A stretch of 64,000 nucleotides of DNA from Adiantum capillus-veneris (GCA_014529385.2 CM043942.1:30098969-30162968), one strand, 5' to 3'. Positions 45,188 to 56,624 are shown, counted from the first letter of the stretch. Notes: a model not told the origin generated them from the sequence alone. Program-made: numbers and translations.

Positions 45188-46389
45188 AGTAGGAAGTGAA
45201 CTCAATAAAGGCACAATGCCGAGGTGGGGTTAGTACCCGATAACTGAGCTACATTGCATTTTTCGATGCGGCCATAGTGGGAAATTGGGAATAGGTGGTC
45301 AAATGACCAGTGGGAGTCCAACGGAAGCATCCCCTAAAATTTAGGGAACTGCTATTTTGGACCATAAAATATGTATGCGTCATTACCTCCGGAATGACAA
45401 GGGGAACATTTTAGAACTCTGTTGCAAAGTCAATTGGGCAACCAATCGAGAGATTTTTAAGCGGCAAGCCCGAAGCAGAAAACTGTGTAAACGTGCCAAG
45501 TGGCACATTTTCATGAACTTCCCTTATGCAGTAGGGGGGCCGCTCGATTTGTAGCTAGGAAAGCCTCATTTGCAAAATTGTCACAGGTTGAGCTATTGAC
45601 TGCAAGCTTTCCCTCTCATGTACAATGTAGTGCAAGAAGTCATGTCCTGCAGACCTTACACTGCTCTCTCTCTCATCCCTACTTGCGGTAATGTGATGCC
45701 CCACGAGAGGGCTTTTCATTTGACCCATGTACAAATGTGTGGTCATATGCGTTTTGCTTAGGTAAGAGCCTCTCTGAGCAGGAACAGGAGTAGCTAACTT
45801 TTGCTCCAAAAGCAGGCACCGGCGAGGGTGATAACCTCACCGTAGAGGTGCGTTTTCAGCGCTGGTTATGCGCTGAATTTGGATTGTTTTCAGCCATACG
45901 GATGCTAGAACCATTGGGAACAATGCGCCAGTGTTAGAGGATAGTTCAAGGACTGTTTAGCCTTGAAAACAGGGCAAAAATTAGTGAATACACCGTGCTA
46001 TATTTATTGTTCTGGGCAGAAAACAGAGGGTTTATGTTAGTGGAAGTGAGTTCTAGTAGGGGAATTGGTTTAAGGCAAGTTTTGGGATTGTTATGCTATC
46101 GAAGTTTTGCCATAGAACAGGTGTTATCTAGCTGGATAGAGGTAAAGATTCCTAGGGCTCACCTTTTGTAATTTACTCTCTTAAAGAATAAAGAAATATT
46201 GAAAGGGGTGCCAGTTTTGGGGCCAACAGGTTGTCGGCGTCTGTTCGGAGCATTTTAGCTTCCGAGCCGTGTGTGTGCTTTAAGTGATAATTGACTCCTT
46301 TTGCAAAGGATTCTCTGTGTGGTAAAGTCTAAAGTAAAGTAAAGAATTCGGGTGAAAGCCATAGCCTACCGCCCTTCGTGCCGGTTTCA
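45188..46389 (+). repeat. Family B LTR, 5'-truncated (B3)
   Basis: Matches B1 from about its position 240 (AGGAAGTGAACTCAATAAAGG) to the end GCCGGTTTCA. The shared motif is at 46186-46227. It shows the site without element A (GGGGAATTGGTTTAAGGCAAG), which confirms the A insertion in B1. At its right end it abuts copia sequence. Confidence 0.85.
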
Positions 46390-47244
46390 AAATCCCAGCT
46401 TTAGAGCATAAAGTACCTTGGAGGTATGCATACCTCCTCTGCCGTCGGGAATGAGCACCATGGAACCCTCGCTCTTAATAGGAATTTCAGATTTGTCGCC
46501 AATGAAGATGGTACCACAGTGTCGCCGCTTGTTGGACAAAAGATCCTTAGAAAGTGTCATGTGCCGTGAGGCACCACTGACAAGAATCCATCATGATCAT
46601 CTCGACCGGCAAGAGTCACAGTGAGTGCACCATTGCCGCCAAGGTGGAAAGGTACGTAAGGTACTGTACGTGTTCAGTACGTATTGTACGTAGTACCGAA
46701 TGGATTGAGTGGTAAGGTTCGTAAAATTCGTAAGGTTTTTTTCGAAAACGTCAAAAACCTACAATACGGTCCGTACTTGATAATAAATTCATAAGTATCA
46801 CTGCTAGGATATTAGCTCACTGTTCTACTATCCAAGGCTGTCATAAATAGACAATCCAAGGCGAATCATGACCACTTTCTCGACATTCAATATTCACAAA
46901 CAAATACAATTCAAAGCTTCAGTTCTCTCTGAAATATACTTCAACAAACTTCAAACTTCAAACTACAGAGAACTTCATATTCATCATGATTTGCACACTG
47001 TATAGTATTCCACAAACGAGACTTGAAACTTGAGAGGCAATACAATTCATAAAGTACTGAAATGACACTGAATCATAGATGGTAGACCGTAATCTCATCA
47101 AAATACCAAGATGAATCATGATAGAATCCATACAAAAAAAATGACATCTAATAAACCATAATCCACAAGTCCCGACTCAACAAAACTACGAAGCATGCTA
47201 GCAGTTGCACTGCTGCAAAGTACATACTACTAACTGAATGAGAA

Positions 47245-50200
47245 TCAAAAATCCACATCAGACTCTGAAGATGAGGAGTCCAGGTTTCCATATGTCAAGA
47301 CATTGCCCTCCTCATCAAACTCTGGCTTAGTAGTGGTGGGATCTCTTGAAGCACCCGGCTCCAGCTCAAGTGGGTCGTCCTCCTCTGAAGTCTGATTGAG
47401 AGGCACTGCCTCATTTGCTCGAACACGGCTACTACGCATAGGCAGCTTCCCTCGTTGAATGCTCTCCCGTCGTGCTCTCTCTGGATCTCCAGTCTCCAGG
47501 CGAAGAGGGATGTTGTGAGTTTGTGCTCGGGACCGAGTGACCCGTTGATCCACACTCTCAAGCTCTCTATGGAGCTCTCGTAGGATCTCCTCTTGCTCAT
47601 CTCTGATCCGGCACTGCATCTCCTCCTTAGTAGGGTCTGAACCATCTTGGTTTCAGTCGGATCTACCTGCTCATAAGTACAAGTAGCCAAGCGTCAACTC
47701 ACAAGTTGAGAGTCTACTAACCAAGTACCATTAATCTTTTAAAACTTACCTGCTTGGGTGACCCCAAAGCATGAAAGCTACGCACGAGCTTCATGTTCGC
47801 TTGGCAATAGACCAACTTCTCCAATTGCGTAGTGCTCAAGCGGTTTCGAATCTTCGTGTGCACAAGAGAGTACGCGCTCCAATTGCGCTCACAAGCGCCA
47901 ACTGAGCAATCCTATGGACAATGGACATTCACACGAGAAATGGGAACATTCAACATATGAACATTGCCAAATGACCATTGAAAACCACGAAAACATCCAA
48001 GAGATTATAATACCTGTGAGAGAATGCGTAGTGCAAGTGTGGCCAAATTTGGATGACCGGCTCTTCCATAGTTTTGCCACCAATTGAGTGGAAGCTTGGT
48101 AGCTTCCCGTCTCAAGGACACACTCCTCAAGAAAGACGGTCCCAAATTGTTCATGTAGCTGCTCATCTCATTGTTGATCTCCAGTTGCTCATCTTCAGTG
48201 AACATAATGTCCATATACCCTAATCGCAATGTAAGCAAACTACTCTCTGTAAAAAGATCTGGAGTCTTGTAGAGAGGATGGAGTACAGTAGCCATCCCAT
48301 GAATGGGACGACGCATATATATCCATCGGGTCTCCACAATGGCAAGAATGTCATCCCGCTTGCAACTCACAAGTGACAATACTTCAGAGTTAAGATTTAA
48401 AACAAATACTTGTTCCAAAGATCAAGGCTGAGCCAAAATAGGATACATGACACGAAGACTTACCGCTTTGATGTCAAGGAGGCACATGCTGCTATGTGCT
48501 GCTTCATCTGCATAAATAGATGGTACACAAGGCCAAGAGTGGATCCCTCCATGTCTGTCACACGCAAGAGAACGTAGAGAGGCTGGAGAGCCACTGCCAA
48601 GGAGTGCACCTCTGCCCAAAAGCTCTCATCCAGAACTTTCCTCTGTATGTACTTGGTAGGCTCAGTCTGTGAATGGTGCATCGATCGCCACTTAGGGTCC
48701 ACGACTGTCTGCAACAGTGGATCCCTAAATCTGTAAAGCCTCTGAAGTACTAGGTACATGTAAGCAAACCTAGTCCTCGAGGGATGTCACCAGCGTGTGA
48801 CTACTATCTATCCTTTTTGTTGATTTCTTTCTTATTATCTATTTACTTTCACTTTTTGGAAACACCCCTCGGGAAATCTAACTGCCCTGCATTGCATAGC
48901 TAGTGTGGAACTGTTCAGAGGGAGTCGAGGCCTGAGGGCAAGAGAGCACTAAGGTTGGACAAGGACTATGGTTAGCCAAGTGAGGTCATTGACTAGCCAA
49001 AGTGGAATCCTTTGCTACAGAGGCTACATTTCAGTTCTGGATGTGGCCGCAGTGTACAAAGAGGGTCGGATGACCTAGAAAGATACAATGGCAGCATCTC
49101 CTAAAATTTAGGGAACTGCTATTTTGGGACCTGAAAATGTGTTGACGTCATTACCTCCGGAATGACAAAGGGAACATTTTCTTACTCTGCCGTGAAGTCA
49201 ACTGGGCAGCCGGTTGGGAGATTTTTAGGCGGCAACCCAGAAACGGGAAAATGCTTATAAATGTGCCAAGTGGCACCTTCTGGTGCACTTGCCTCATGCA
49301 ACAAGAAGTGGCGCTGAATTTGAAGAGAAAAGAGGCTCATTTTCAGCCTGTCACAGGTTAAGAGCTATGGAGTGCTTGCTTTCCCTCTTATGCACAGTGC
49401 GGTGTTAGGAGTGATGCCCTGCACGCTACGCACTGCCCTCTCTCTCCCCTTTGGCAGTATGTTATGCCCCTCTAGTGGGCTCTTCATTTGACCCATGTAC
49501 AGTTGTGTGGGTTCATGCGCGATTGCCGAGGCAAGAGCCTCTTGCACAGGTACTGGATTAGCTAGCGGCTAATCTCCCCGCAGGTACAGGTGAATTCGGA
49601 GAGGTTTCACGCTAGAAATCTCGTCCGATTCAAAGGGCAAGTAGCCCTACAGGTGCGGGAGCTCGAGGACTTGCTAAGGATGCGATCGGCACGCGAAACG
49701 GAGCCCGAGACAGTAAATTACAGCCTGCTGTGTATTTTTGCAGGTTTAGGGTTTTGGCCCTAAACGGACCCTAATACCCCCAGGAGGTTCGGGGACGCAA
49801 GGGGACCGCTGTACAGGTGATCTGGCGCATTTTCAGGGCTGAAACAGAGAATTCAGCGTGCTGCAGATTGTAGCCAGGTTTTGCAAAGTGCCCATATGCG
49901 TCGGGAAAGTCGGCCAATGCGTGGGAATACTGACTGTGAAGGGTTCTAGTACAGTTATGCTGCTGAAATCGGGCTGGAACAGTGGAAATTCAGCCGAGTT
50001 TGTGCGGGGCAGCTTGTAGGGAACCACAACGTTTATTCCCTCTTTTGAACAATAAAGAATTATCGAAAGAGGCGCCTAAGTTAGGGGCCAATCTGGTGTC
50101 TGTCTACTCATACAGGTGCAATCTAGCAGCCTGTATCCCTCTCCCCTTTGTTGTGTCTTGAAAGTACAGGTAAAATAGACGACTAATAATGGGTGAAAGC

Positions 50201-50860
50201 TAAATCAAGGTTTAAAGTAAAGTCTACCGCCCTTTTTGGATTGAACAGGCCGGTTACAAGGGACGCACCATGTCTAGTGTACTGTGACCCCTGAATATAG
50301 CAAGTGCCTGATGTTTTTTGCGGAAGAAAGTAGTCATCTTCGCCGCATCAGAAACAATAGGTTGTACCCAAGACAGCTTGCCAATATCCTCCATGAGCAA
50401 GTCGAGGCAATGTGCAGCACATGGAGTCCAAACTATGTGAGGGAACTTTGCCTCAACCATCTCCCCCATAGACTTGCAGTTGGACGCATTGTCCGTGACA
50501 ACCTGCAAAACCATACGAACAAGGTGGCTTAGTACTTACAAGATACAACTACTAAATAGTAAAAAGCAAAAGAGTGAAGACTGATTAGAGATAGCGTATA
50601 CGAAATGAGAGAGAGCGATGGATTGTGGAATACCTGCTCCACATTATCCTTCCCGACCTCCCTGATGGCCGTTTGAATGTGCCCAAAAATGAACTCCGCA
50701 TCAATGTGCTCACCAGCCTTGCCCGCGTCCATGGCACGTAGGAAGTATGTACCAAGGCAAGAGGAAACAAGAATGTTGATAATGTGGCGTCTGCGAATAT
50801 CACTCCACCTGTTAGAGATGATGGTACTGGTTTTTTTTTTGGGTACAGTACGGATCCGTA
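47245..50860 (-). pseudogene. hAT transposase, 5'-deleted and interrupted
   Basis: Minus-strand exons: from about 50830 to 50634 (WSDIRRRHIINILVSS, FLRAMDAGKAGEHIDAEFIF, donor CAG|GTATTC), then 50502 to 50259 (VVTDNASNCKSMGEMVEAKF, TPCAAHCLDLLMEDIGKL) as in DUF659. After removal of E2, MVRPSRTRFAYMYLVLQRLY follows and runs to about 48464. Next are about 48364-48014 (RDDILAIVETRWIYMRRPIH…), about 47911-47754 (GACERNWSAYSLVHTKIRNR, the hAT dimerisation region) and the tail to the stop at 47245, ending in an acidic segment. The BED finger and N-terminal third are missing. The phase of the junction near 48464 does not fit cleanly, so it is probably broken there. Confidence 0.8.
48785..50258 (+). 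mobile_element. Solo LTR E2
   Basis: 1474 bp, nearly identical to 23370-24838. Starts TGTCACCAGCGTGTGAC, ends CCGGTTACA, flanked by exact AGGGA (48780-48784 and 50259-50263). It lies in the transposase frame of the hAT element. The shared motif is at 50051-50090. Confidence 0.92.
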
Positions 50861-51990
50861 CCGTACCGTACCGTACTCTATGGACGTACGGTACCGTATG
50901 GATCCGTACGTGCGTACGGATCCTACCTTGATTGCCGCCAAAGAAGTCGAAGCATCTCCAACTTGCTTTGGACACTTCTTCTCACCTCAATTGTTGCAAT
51001 GCCGCTCCGTTTGCAAGGCGTCACACTTGGCATCACTCTTCTTGTCTTTGGTGGTGTTGCTTTTCTTCTCACCATTTTGCTTCTTGTTGTCGGAAGAACT
51101 GGTCAATGCTTCGGAGCCCGACTTCTTCCTTGTATTGAACCTCTCCTCCTGGTCCAATAGCATTCGAACAACCCAAGAGATAGTATTCGGCCACTCGTAA
51201 TCAAGGAAGAATAGAAGTCAGTGTACCTAGGAGGTAGTTGGGTCAAAAGCTGGATGGTCATATCTTATAAGCTTTCCCATATGAAGTATCTCTTGTTGAA
51301 GCTCCTGTATCTTGTTGATGTGATCTCGCATGGAAGAGTGCTTCGCATCCAAGGTCCTCAATTGCACCTTGAGGGCTATCCGCTTCATTGGAGAAACTCG
51401 ATCATAAAGGAAAGAAAGCCGTGCCTAAGTCAACTTCGCATCTTTCATCAATTGTATATGGCTAATCATCGATGGTGTATTGTTGAGGATAATGAAAGAT
51501 CGGATTCCAACATTGACACGCTCCCATAACTTCGCTCTTGCAGGGTCCTTCGGCTTTGGAAAGTTGCTCGAGACAAAACCTTGAAGAGTCAAAGATTGCC
51601 ATCATGGTAGCTGTCCAAATGGCATAATTGTCTCCATTCAATTGTTGATCCGAGGGAAAGGTAGGGATTGTAGGTATCTTGATTGATTGATCACCTACGC
51701 GGGAATAGAACTGGGACCAATCTCACTGTTCCTTGTTGACGGTGGTCTCACTGCTGCCGATCCCATCCTCAGGATGTACTTCGTCACCATGGGCTGAATT
51801 GGTTTCAGAAACATCACTCTCCATGGTGTTGTAGAATTTAGACATGTGATAAAGCTAGGTCGAGGTAGAGGTAGACCGCCCACCAAACGGGCATTGGAAC
51901 ACATTGCACACAACAGAACACCGAAGAGGGTGTCCCTTGTGGTGCAGAAGGGGAGATGGGGGTGGTCTGCATACATAGGCAAATTGGAAG

Positions 51991-52261
51991 TTTGTCCTAC
52001 CTAATGCAGAAAACCCACGATCCCAATAAATGGCCTAAAATTTAATAAATATGTAAACTCACTGAAAGTGACTTGGGACACATATTTAGTAGCCGAATTG
52101 CTTTGACCTCGGGAAACCCTAGGAACAAGGGTCCCGCCTCATGCCAGCCTACCGGGTGAGCAAAACAGTGAAGTGCACCGCCGTGAATAGGTACGTCTAC
52201 CTCAAGTACGGCTGGGCACAACCACAAAACAGCCCTCACTCCTTAATCTGCTCCTGGGAGA
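51991..52261. other. Leader-like sequence of the copia fragment
   Basis: No gene and no clear copia LTR or primer site are seen here, although the gag start just to the left would predict them. Confidence 0.35.
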
Positions 52262-53141
52262 TACTAGACCTACCATCGGACAGGAAACTTAACTCTTAAC
52301 AAAACGTACATGTCTAGGACAGATTTCTTGCATTTTAGAAGCTTTTTGATGAGCTGCAAGTCAATTTCAGCATGCTGTAACTACTTGTTTTGGTCACTGT
52401 TAGGTGCCTGAAGCCTTGTATAAGCACCCCAAGGCTTCCTTGAGGCTCCCTTGGTGTTAACTTGCAGTTTAGGTGCAAAACCCTAAACCTGCAGCAGGCT
52501 ATAATTTTGTTTTGAGCGGAGCAAACACGTCTACGTGTGTCTCTGGAGCTCCCGCATGCAATGGGACAATTTCCCTTTGATTTGAATGAGTTTTCACACG
52601 AGATAACTCTCCGTTTTTGTAGTTTGTTGCGAGGAACTGTGCGTACCTGTGGGGTGTTAGCAATTAGCTAATCAGGTTCCTCTTCAGAAGGCGGTTGCCT
52701 TGGCAAACGCGCATAAAACCCTCAGAATTGTACATGGTCATTTGAGAAGCCCAACTAGTGGGGTATTACCATATGTGCAAAGGGGGGGGGGGGGGGGGGG
52801 GGGAGGTGTGCACGAGAAAAAATCATCACGCTACATGAGACAATGGCAGAAGGCAAGCTTTGTGTTGAAGCTTCAAACCTGAAAATCCACTCACAAAACT
52901 GAAATTTTGCCTCCCTTCTCATATTTGGGTGCTCCCTCTTGGGATGAAAGCTGTTGGCTTGCAGGTTGCTCTCCTACTGCCATGTGTCCAATTTGCCCAT
53001 TTGGTCTAATTTCCTAGTACCCACCCAACTTGTAAAGTCGTGCCGAGGGGCCCAAAAGACTTTAATTAAGGGTCCCAAAAATTAAATAAAATTCAAGGGA
53101 AGGAAACCAACAAATAAAGTTGGTGTTTGTCACAATCTCGT
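52262..53141 (-). repeat. LTR-like sequence related to families C and B (G)
   Basis: 52300-52980 follows the C 5' LTR (TTTTAGAAGCTTTTTGATGA, ATGCTGTAACT, CCAAGGCTTCCTTGAGG). The right end on the minus strand, TATCACGAGATTGTGACAAA, with TTTGTTGGTTTCC, resembles the family B start. No attached internal region and no target duplication were found. It contains a G tract of 22 at 52782-52803. Confidence 0.6.
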
Positions 53142-54006
53142 GATAGGAACGACAAAGATTCAAGCAGGAAGTTCACTAGAGCCTCTTTGCAGAGAGAGGA
53201 GGGAATAGGAGACTAGAGATGTAAGAGATACCTGTAGGGGATTTCCTTTTGGCATCCAACAGTACTCCAAGGTCAATATCTGACATATGCATGGCATGTG
53301 TTGTAGTTATCTGTAGTTGATGGAAATGCCAACTCGATCAGTAGAATTATCTTTCAACCAAGCTGCTATAAGGTTTTTTGAGGATAAGAGAGTTGAGAAA
53401 AAAAAAAAAGACTGGCGAGAGGCTTAGGCAGGTCTGGAGTAGCTATCTTTTCTTAGTCCCCTCTATCAGGGGTGGACTGGATGAATTTTGGATAATTTAG
53501 AATCTATCTATAGCTTAAGTAGGCCAGCTTGGAGAGCATGGAGTTCTTTATAAGGATTGTTTTTCCACGGGCCGATGAGGCAGTTTTGTTTTAAAACTCT
53601 AATGCAGGCTTTTCATCAGATGATTTTCCAGGTTTATTCCACTCTTCTCTGGCTGTAGGGTAGTCCTGCTGTAGGGTAGTCTGCTGATACGTTCGTAGCT
53701 CTACAGTTTTACTCAGCACTTTTATGCTCAAATCTAGCCAAAATTCTCAGCAAGAACTTCTATTTCTTACCTACTTGTCCGAGTATTCTGGTGTCTGAAG
53801 GTGCATAATATCTTGTCGTCTTTAGTGCATCGTCAGCACAAATCTCTGCCATTTTGCTTCCTGAGTGCCTCTATTCTTTCTAGATTAAGTTGTCGCTTTC
53901 ATTTGGAGTTTACCTTGCATTCTTATATTAAAAATGGGCTTGGTTTATGTTTTCATGCATATGCAAAATAAATTTAACACAGTATTCTTGTTGATTACTA
54001 AAGCAG
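53142..54006 (+). other. Intron end before exon 3, no gene seen
   Basis: Unique-looking AT-rich sequence with a short duplication near 53655-53690 (CTGTAGGGTAGTC twice) and an A tract at 53398-53409. It ends with the splice acceptor AAGCAG at 54001-54006. Confidence 0.5.
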
Positions 54007-54105
54007 GATCTTGTAATGCTGGATCCATCTATCATATATGGAGGTGGTGATGCCCATGACCAGCATAGAGATATGCGATTAGATGTGGACAACATGACAT
54101 ATGAG
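54007..54105 (+). CDS. RING-H2 ligase, coding exon 3 (33 codons)
   Basis: Acceptor AAGCAG|GATC, donor GAG|GTTTAG, phase 0 on both sides. It encodes DLVMLDPSIIYG…DQHRDMRLDVDNMTYE. The RDMRLDVDNM(T/S)YE stretch before the RING is the hallmark of the MBR-type family. Confidence 0.9.
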
Positions 54106-54228
54106 GTTTAGTGTTCCTTCTCTCGTTTGCTAGTTAAATTCAAACCGTTGATAATTGCATAACTTACTAGAGACTATTAAGTCAGGTTATTGACTTTCTA
54201 TAATTTGTATTTTGCCATTGGTTGGCAG

Positions 54229-54384
54229 GAATTGCTTGCTTTAGAGGAAAGAATTGGCAATGTGAGTACAGGATTAGACGAGGAAAAGGTATCCATGTGT
54301 ATAAGAGAGAGCAAGTACTCTTCTTTAGATGCAACAGTGGCAGCCATTTCTCAAGATAGTGACGTCAAATGCAGCGTTTGCCAG
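54229..54384 (+). CDS. RING-H2 ligase, coding exon 4 (52 codons)
   Basis: Acceptor GGCAG|GAATT, donor CAG|GTAAAC. It encodes ELLALEERIGNVSTGLDEEK, a variable linker and the first Cys pair of the RING finger (KCSVCQ). The exon boundary falls inside the RING domain. Confidence 0.93.
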
Positions 54385-54602
54385 GTAAACATGCTTTTGT
54401 GCTCATATCAAATTGTGCTGTATTTAAGAAAAAGTAATACTGGCTTTTTGATCTGTCAAATTTGAATGTTCTAATATATTTCTTGCTCTAGCAATCAGCA
54501 ATGTCTACTGGGTTTTAATATTCCAATGTCCAATTTATTTACTTCCTTGTAGCATTATAGTGCTGAAGCATTGTGATTCATTGACCTTGCTTATTTTTCC
54601 AG

Positions 54603-54737
54603 GAGGAATTTGTGGAAGAGGATGAATTGGGCAGGCTTGATTGTGGCCACGGCTATCATTCAGGGTGTATAAGGCAGTGGCTCTTGCAAAAGAATGAATG
54701 CCCAATATGCAAAGCTTCTGCCTACATGAAACCTTAA
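54603..54737 (+). CDS. RING-H2 ligase, coding exon 5 and stop
   Basis: Acceptor TTCCAG|GAGG. It encodes EEFVEEDELGRLDCGHGYHS, GCIRQWLLQKNECPICKAS and a short tail, ending with TAA at 54735-54737. With CSVC from exon 4 the spacing is C-x2-C-x14-C-x1-H-x2-H-x2-C-x10-C-x2-C, a complete C3H2C3 RING-H2 finger with the conserved Trp and Pro that contact the E2 enzyme. Confidence 0.95.
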   Translation, partial: EEFVEEDELGRLDCGHGYHSGCIRQWLLQKNECPICKASAYMKP

Positions 54738-55210
54738 GAGGGGCAGGTATCAAATGAGTTCACTGTGAAGTGATGCTGAGTATGATGGGGAAGCAAGCCT
54801 TTCAAGGGAGTTCTATGTTTTTGTTCGTGAGCAGGTATTGATGATTGGCTTCTTAGGGTAGGAGGAGGACATATGCTCTCCTATTGAGTAGAGGTCTGCT
54901 AGCAACACGGTGTTTGGAATCTTTGTTAGCAACATCACTTCAGATTTGCCGTGATTTCAGTCGTATTATTACATGCTGGTGAATTTGCACTGCAGTGCGC
55001 GTGCACAGCTCCTTGGTGAGATAGTACAAAGATATTATTGAAGCACAGTATGTGAAGGTTGTGCAAGTTGTAAAGAGCACAGAACCGTGTGTATTGATGC
55101 GGCCTCTACGCTTAGTATTTTGAGATTTAATTTGTATATGCGAATGCAATTTTATGAACTCATTTGGATTTTGTAACTGTTTGAACCACTCTAATGAATG
55201 ACAAACAGTT
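54738..55210 (+). other. 3' untranslated region of the RING-H2 ligase gene
   Basis: AT-rich noncoding sequence after the stop. Several weak polyadenylation-like contexts occur near 55120-55200 (TTTGTATATGCGAATGCAATT, AATGAATGACAAA). The exact end cannot be set from sequence. Confidence 0.45.
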
Positions 55211-56624
55211 CGTAAGTTGTCTGATTCTGTGAGGTGCGATGTGATGTGTCAAGTCACAATTGCCCATGTAAAAGTGATGATCCTTTAATTTAGCGGGCAC
55301 CTGTGAAAGCGGACACCTTTTGTCTGATTCCGTGACCTTTACTGTAATGTCAAGTCACAATTGCCTTGGTAAGAGATCCTTTAATTTAGCACGGGTCATG
55401 CTCTTGTGTGTGAAAATACGAATGTCTTATTTGGGTTGTGGCTCACCAAAGTTTTACCTGCGAAAGATGACGCCTTTTCTCAATTGATAAAGATATTATG
55501 CTATTTTTGTACGAAATGCATGCGAATTGGTGGTTACCTGTGCGGCGATGGCTGGGTGTCTTGTAACAATTGCCAGCACCGGTATTGCCTTCCATTGGGC
55601 CAAGTAGCCCTAAGTGCAATTTTCATTAGCCAGTCCTCTATACTTGGCATCATTCAAGGCCAATTGCCAGCTCCGGTATTGCCTTACATTGGGTGTCTTG
55701 TAACAATTGCCAGCTCTGGTTTTGCCTTCCATTGGTCAGCCAGTCATCTGTACTTGGCATCAATCAAGGCCATCTAGGCAGATCACTATCACCCGGTGTG
55801 GTTAATGGTAAGTTGCATGTGTCTAGTCGGTTGCTGCCTCTGCTCATCTTGCCTCCTTGATGAATTGTGGCTATTCTATTTAATTTTAGCTCTAAAAGAT
55901 GCCTTGCTCTAGTCTTTGTTTGATGATTTTTGCATAAACACATGCATTGTAAAACTTGCTACAGATTGCAGGCTTATACTTGGCCTATGAGCTACTTAAT
56001 TTGAGCCTTTTCAGATGCTTTGTTTACTAGAAACTTAGTCGCTAGTGTTGTTTATGCTCTTAAAAATGTGTCTACTTGTGGATTGGGTTCTTGCAACTCG
56101 GTTCGTGTGTATGCAGTAGTTGCCTCATATAGAGTCTGTATGCTCACGTCAGGTTTTGCTTTCACAATGTGTATTAGTTATGGTAGATCCTAGAGGTTAT
56201 GGTTGCAGATGGTATCATCAGGAGACGAGTAATTGTCTTTTGGCATGGATGTTGGTCAAGGCGAGGCAAGCAACTGTCGATTATGTTTGTGCGTACCACC
56301 TCCCATGAAGCTTTTATTACACGTTGGGAAGCCGCACATAGTAACTTTTGTTCCTAGATTGGTTTTGAGGACTGACTGTGGTGGGCATTGCTCTTGGTCC
56401 ACACATGCACGCATGCATGCACATACACTCTCCCTCAGGTTGAGTTCCTTAACTTTCCTTCAGGTAGTTTGTGTCCATAGATACTTTGTCTTATCCGTTC
56501 TTTGTCCGCAAATGGTGACAAATCACAGATTTGAAGGCCTTTCACAAGATGCAATCGCATAATAAGGGAAGGCCTTTCACCAGACCCTATCACCTAATAA
56601 GGGAAGGCATTTTGCTTTGTGCTG
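55211..56624. other. Downstream region with a tandem duplication, no gene seen
   Basis: A unit with GGGTGTCTTGTAACAATTGC, TATTGCCTTCCATTGG and TACTTGGCATCA is present at about 55552-55653 and again at 55686-55772. TCTGATTC(T/C)GTGA and CAAGTCACAATTGCC also repeat at 55220-55265 and 55323-55365. No intact coding sequence. Confidence 0.5.

Larger units (their letters stand above)
46640..50930 (-). mobile_element. hAT DNA transposon, internally deleted, carrying solo LTR E2
   Basis: Ends CAAGGTGGAAAGGTACG on the left and, inverted, CAAGGTAGGATCCGTACG on the right. The 8-bp duplication ATTGCCGC lies at 46632-46639 and 50931-50938. Without E2 it is about 2.8 kb. Both subterminal regions are dense in GTAC/CGTACG words. 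The coding part is a hAT transposase lacking its N-terminal zinc finger region. Confidence 0.9.
46390..51990 (-). pseudogene. Ty1/copia gag and protease start, split by a hAT element
   Basis: Read on the minus strand from about 51700: KIPTIPTFPSDQQLNGDNYA IWTATM (gag N-terminus), LKVQLRTLDAKHSSMRDHIN KIQELQQEI, LLDQEERFNTRKK, then a poor zinc-knuckle region. After the hAT element comes the protease start WILVSGASRHMT at 46557-46592 with IGDKSEIPI and VLYALKLGF. The active site Asp of the usual LDSGASRHMT is Val here. Integrase and RT are absent; the fragment stops at B3. The coordinates include the hAT insertion (46640-50930). Confidence 0.78.
2277..54006 (+). other. Giant intron, about 51.7 kb, of the RING-H2 ligase gene
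   Basis: The donor GTGAGT at 2277 and the acceptor AAGCAG ending at 54006 join exon 2 (…SEDLNIE) to exon 3 (DLVMLDPSIIYG…) in phase 0. The joined peptide runs as in the MBR family without a gap. Everything between is intron and consists largely of nested transposable elements described separately. Splicing over this distance is inferred from the intact frame and good splice sites on both sides; a trans-arrangement or assembly artefact is the alternative. Confidence 0.85.
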
